DNA of 23,408 bases from JAGMXM01 sp964458325 (GTDB lineage Bacteria > Verrucomicrobiota > Verrucomicrobiia > Limisphaerales > UBA1319), in the NCBI GenBank assembly GCA_964458325.1, contig CAYWIM010000080.1:1-23408 (forward strand). The letters run 5' to 3'. Positions 23,317 through 23,408 of this stretch are shown here, piece after piece. The stretch's first letter is position 1, and the number at the start of each line of letters is the position of its first letter. Under the pieces are notes generated by a model, which worked only from the letters and a program-made list of their open reading frames with translations, had not been told where the DNA came from and searched no databases. Made by a program: the position numbers and the translations under genes.

Positions 23317-23408
23317 GTTAAGGAGTCGGTATTCACAGGGGTAATCGTTCCGAAGTTTTGCGGTACTTGCTGCGATGGGCAATTTCCTTCATGACATGGC
23401 GGGGACGG
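23317..23408. other. Unrelated sequence abutting the broken glycosidase-like gene
   Basis: This 92-bp edge is visibly less GC-rich than its surroundings and does not continue the glycosidase-like frame. Short frames on the minus strand end at once (for example at 23314-23316). It may be the end of a mobile element or repeat, or a misassembled join; nothing recognisable is seen. Confidence 0.4.

Noticed and set aside
1..23408. CRISPR array, tRNA, rRNA, transposase or phage genes
   Set aside because: No regularly spaced repeats, cloverleaf-like segments or transposase/integrase motifs were seen by reading the window.

Overview
The window is GC-rich and gene-dense, and it looks like a chromosomal segment of a heterotrophic, polysaccharide-degrading bacterium of the Planctomycetota-Verrucomicrobiota group. 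Verrucomicrobiota is the likelier phylum. The reasons are the two exported sulfatases, the Tat-exported Gfo/Idh/MocA oxidoreductase, a sodium/solute symporter with a tiny partner protein, and above all the C-terminal module of the large secreted metalloprotease. That module (Y-A-I-E-T-S-x-D...W, ending in R-F-Y-R-A) is common on secreted Verrucomicrobia proteins. This assignment is inferred from protein architecture only; there is no rRNA or tRNA gene here.

Layout, left to right. Almost everything is on the minus strand. (1) 242-1447: an exported serine beta-lactamase-like hydrolase. (2) 1787-6036: two type I sulfatases, read from 6036 leftwards and joined by an ATGA overlap. The second is fused to a PL10-like pectate lyase domain. 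(3) 6377-12161: a four-gene unit read leftwards. It encodes an EF-hand protein, an Amidohydrolase_2 enzyme with an intact metal site, a Tat-exported amidohydrolase-like protein whose metal ligands are replaced, and a 1098-residue multidomain metalloprotease. The last three genes are linked by ATGA overlaps. (4) 12281-13129: an alpha/beta hydrolase. (5) 13467-15641, the only plus-strand genes: a 56-residue small membrane protein and a sodium/solute symporter with an unusually long soluble loop. They end at a strong hairpin shared with the convergent minus-strand operon. (6) 15729-18279: an ECF sigma factor, a small membrane protein in the anti-sigma position, and a bactofilin-like/RDD membrane protein. 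(7) 18583-23313: a 5'-truncated six-hairpin glycosidase-like gene, a Gfo/Idh/MocA oxidoreductase and an exported HEAT-repeat protein.

How the parts may work together (inference). The sulfatase/lyase pair would desulfate and cleave a sulfated, uronate-containing polysaccharide outside the cytoplasm. The symporter could import released products, and the oxidoreductase and glycosidase-like proteins fit the same carbohydrate lifestyle. The ECF operon looks like an envelope-sensing unit. The most unusual items are the sulfatase-PL10 fusion, the paired amidohydrolases of which one seems to have lost its metal centre, the EF-hand protein with repeated Cys-Pro motifs, and the enlarged symporter loop. 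The right edge shows a coding frame broken abruptly at 23314-23316, next to sequence that looks foreign to it.
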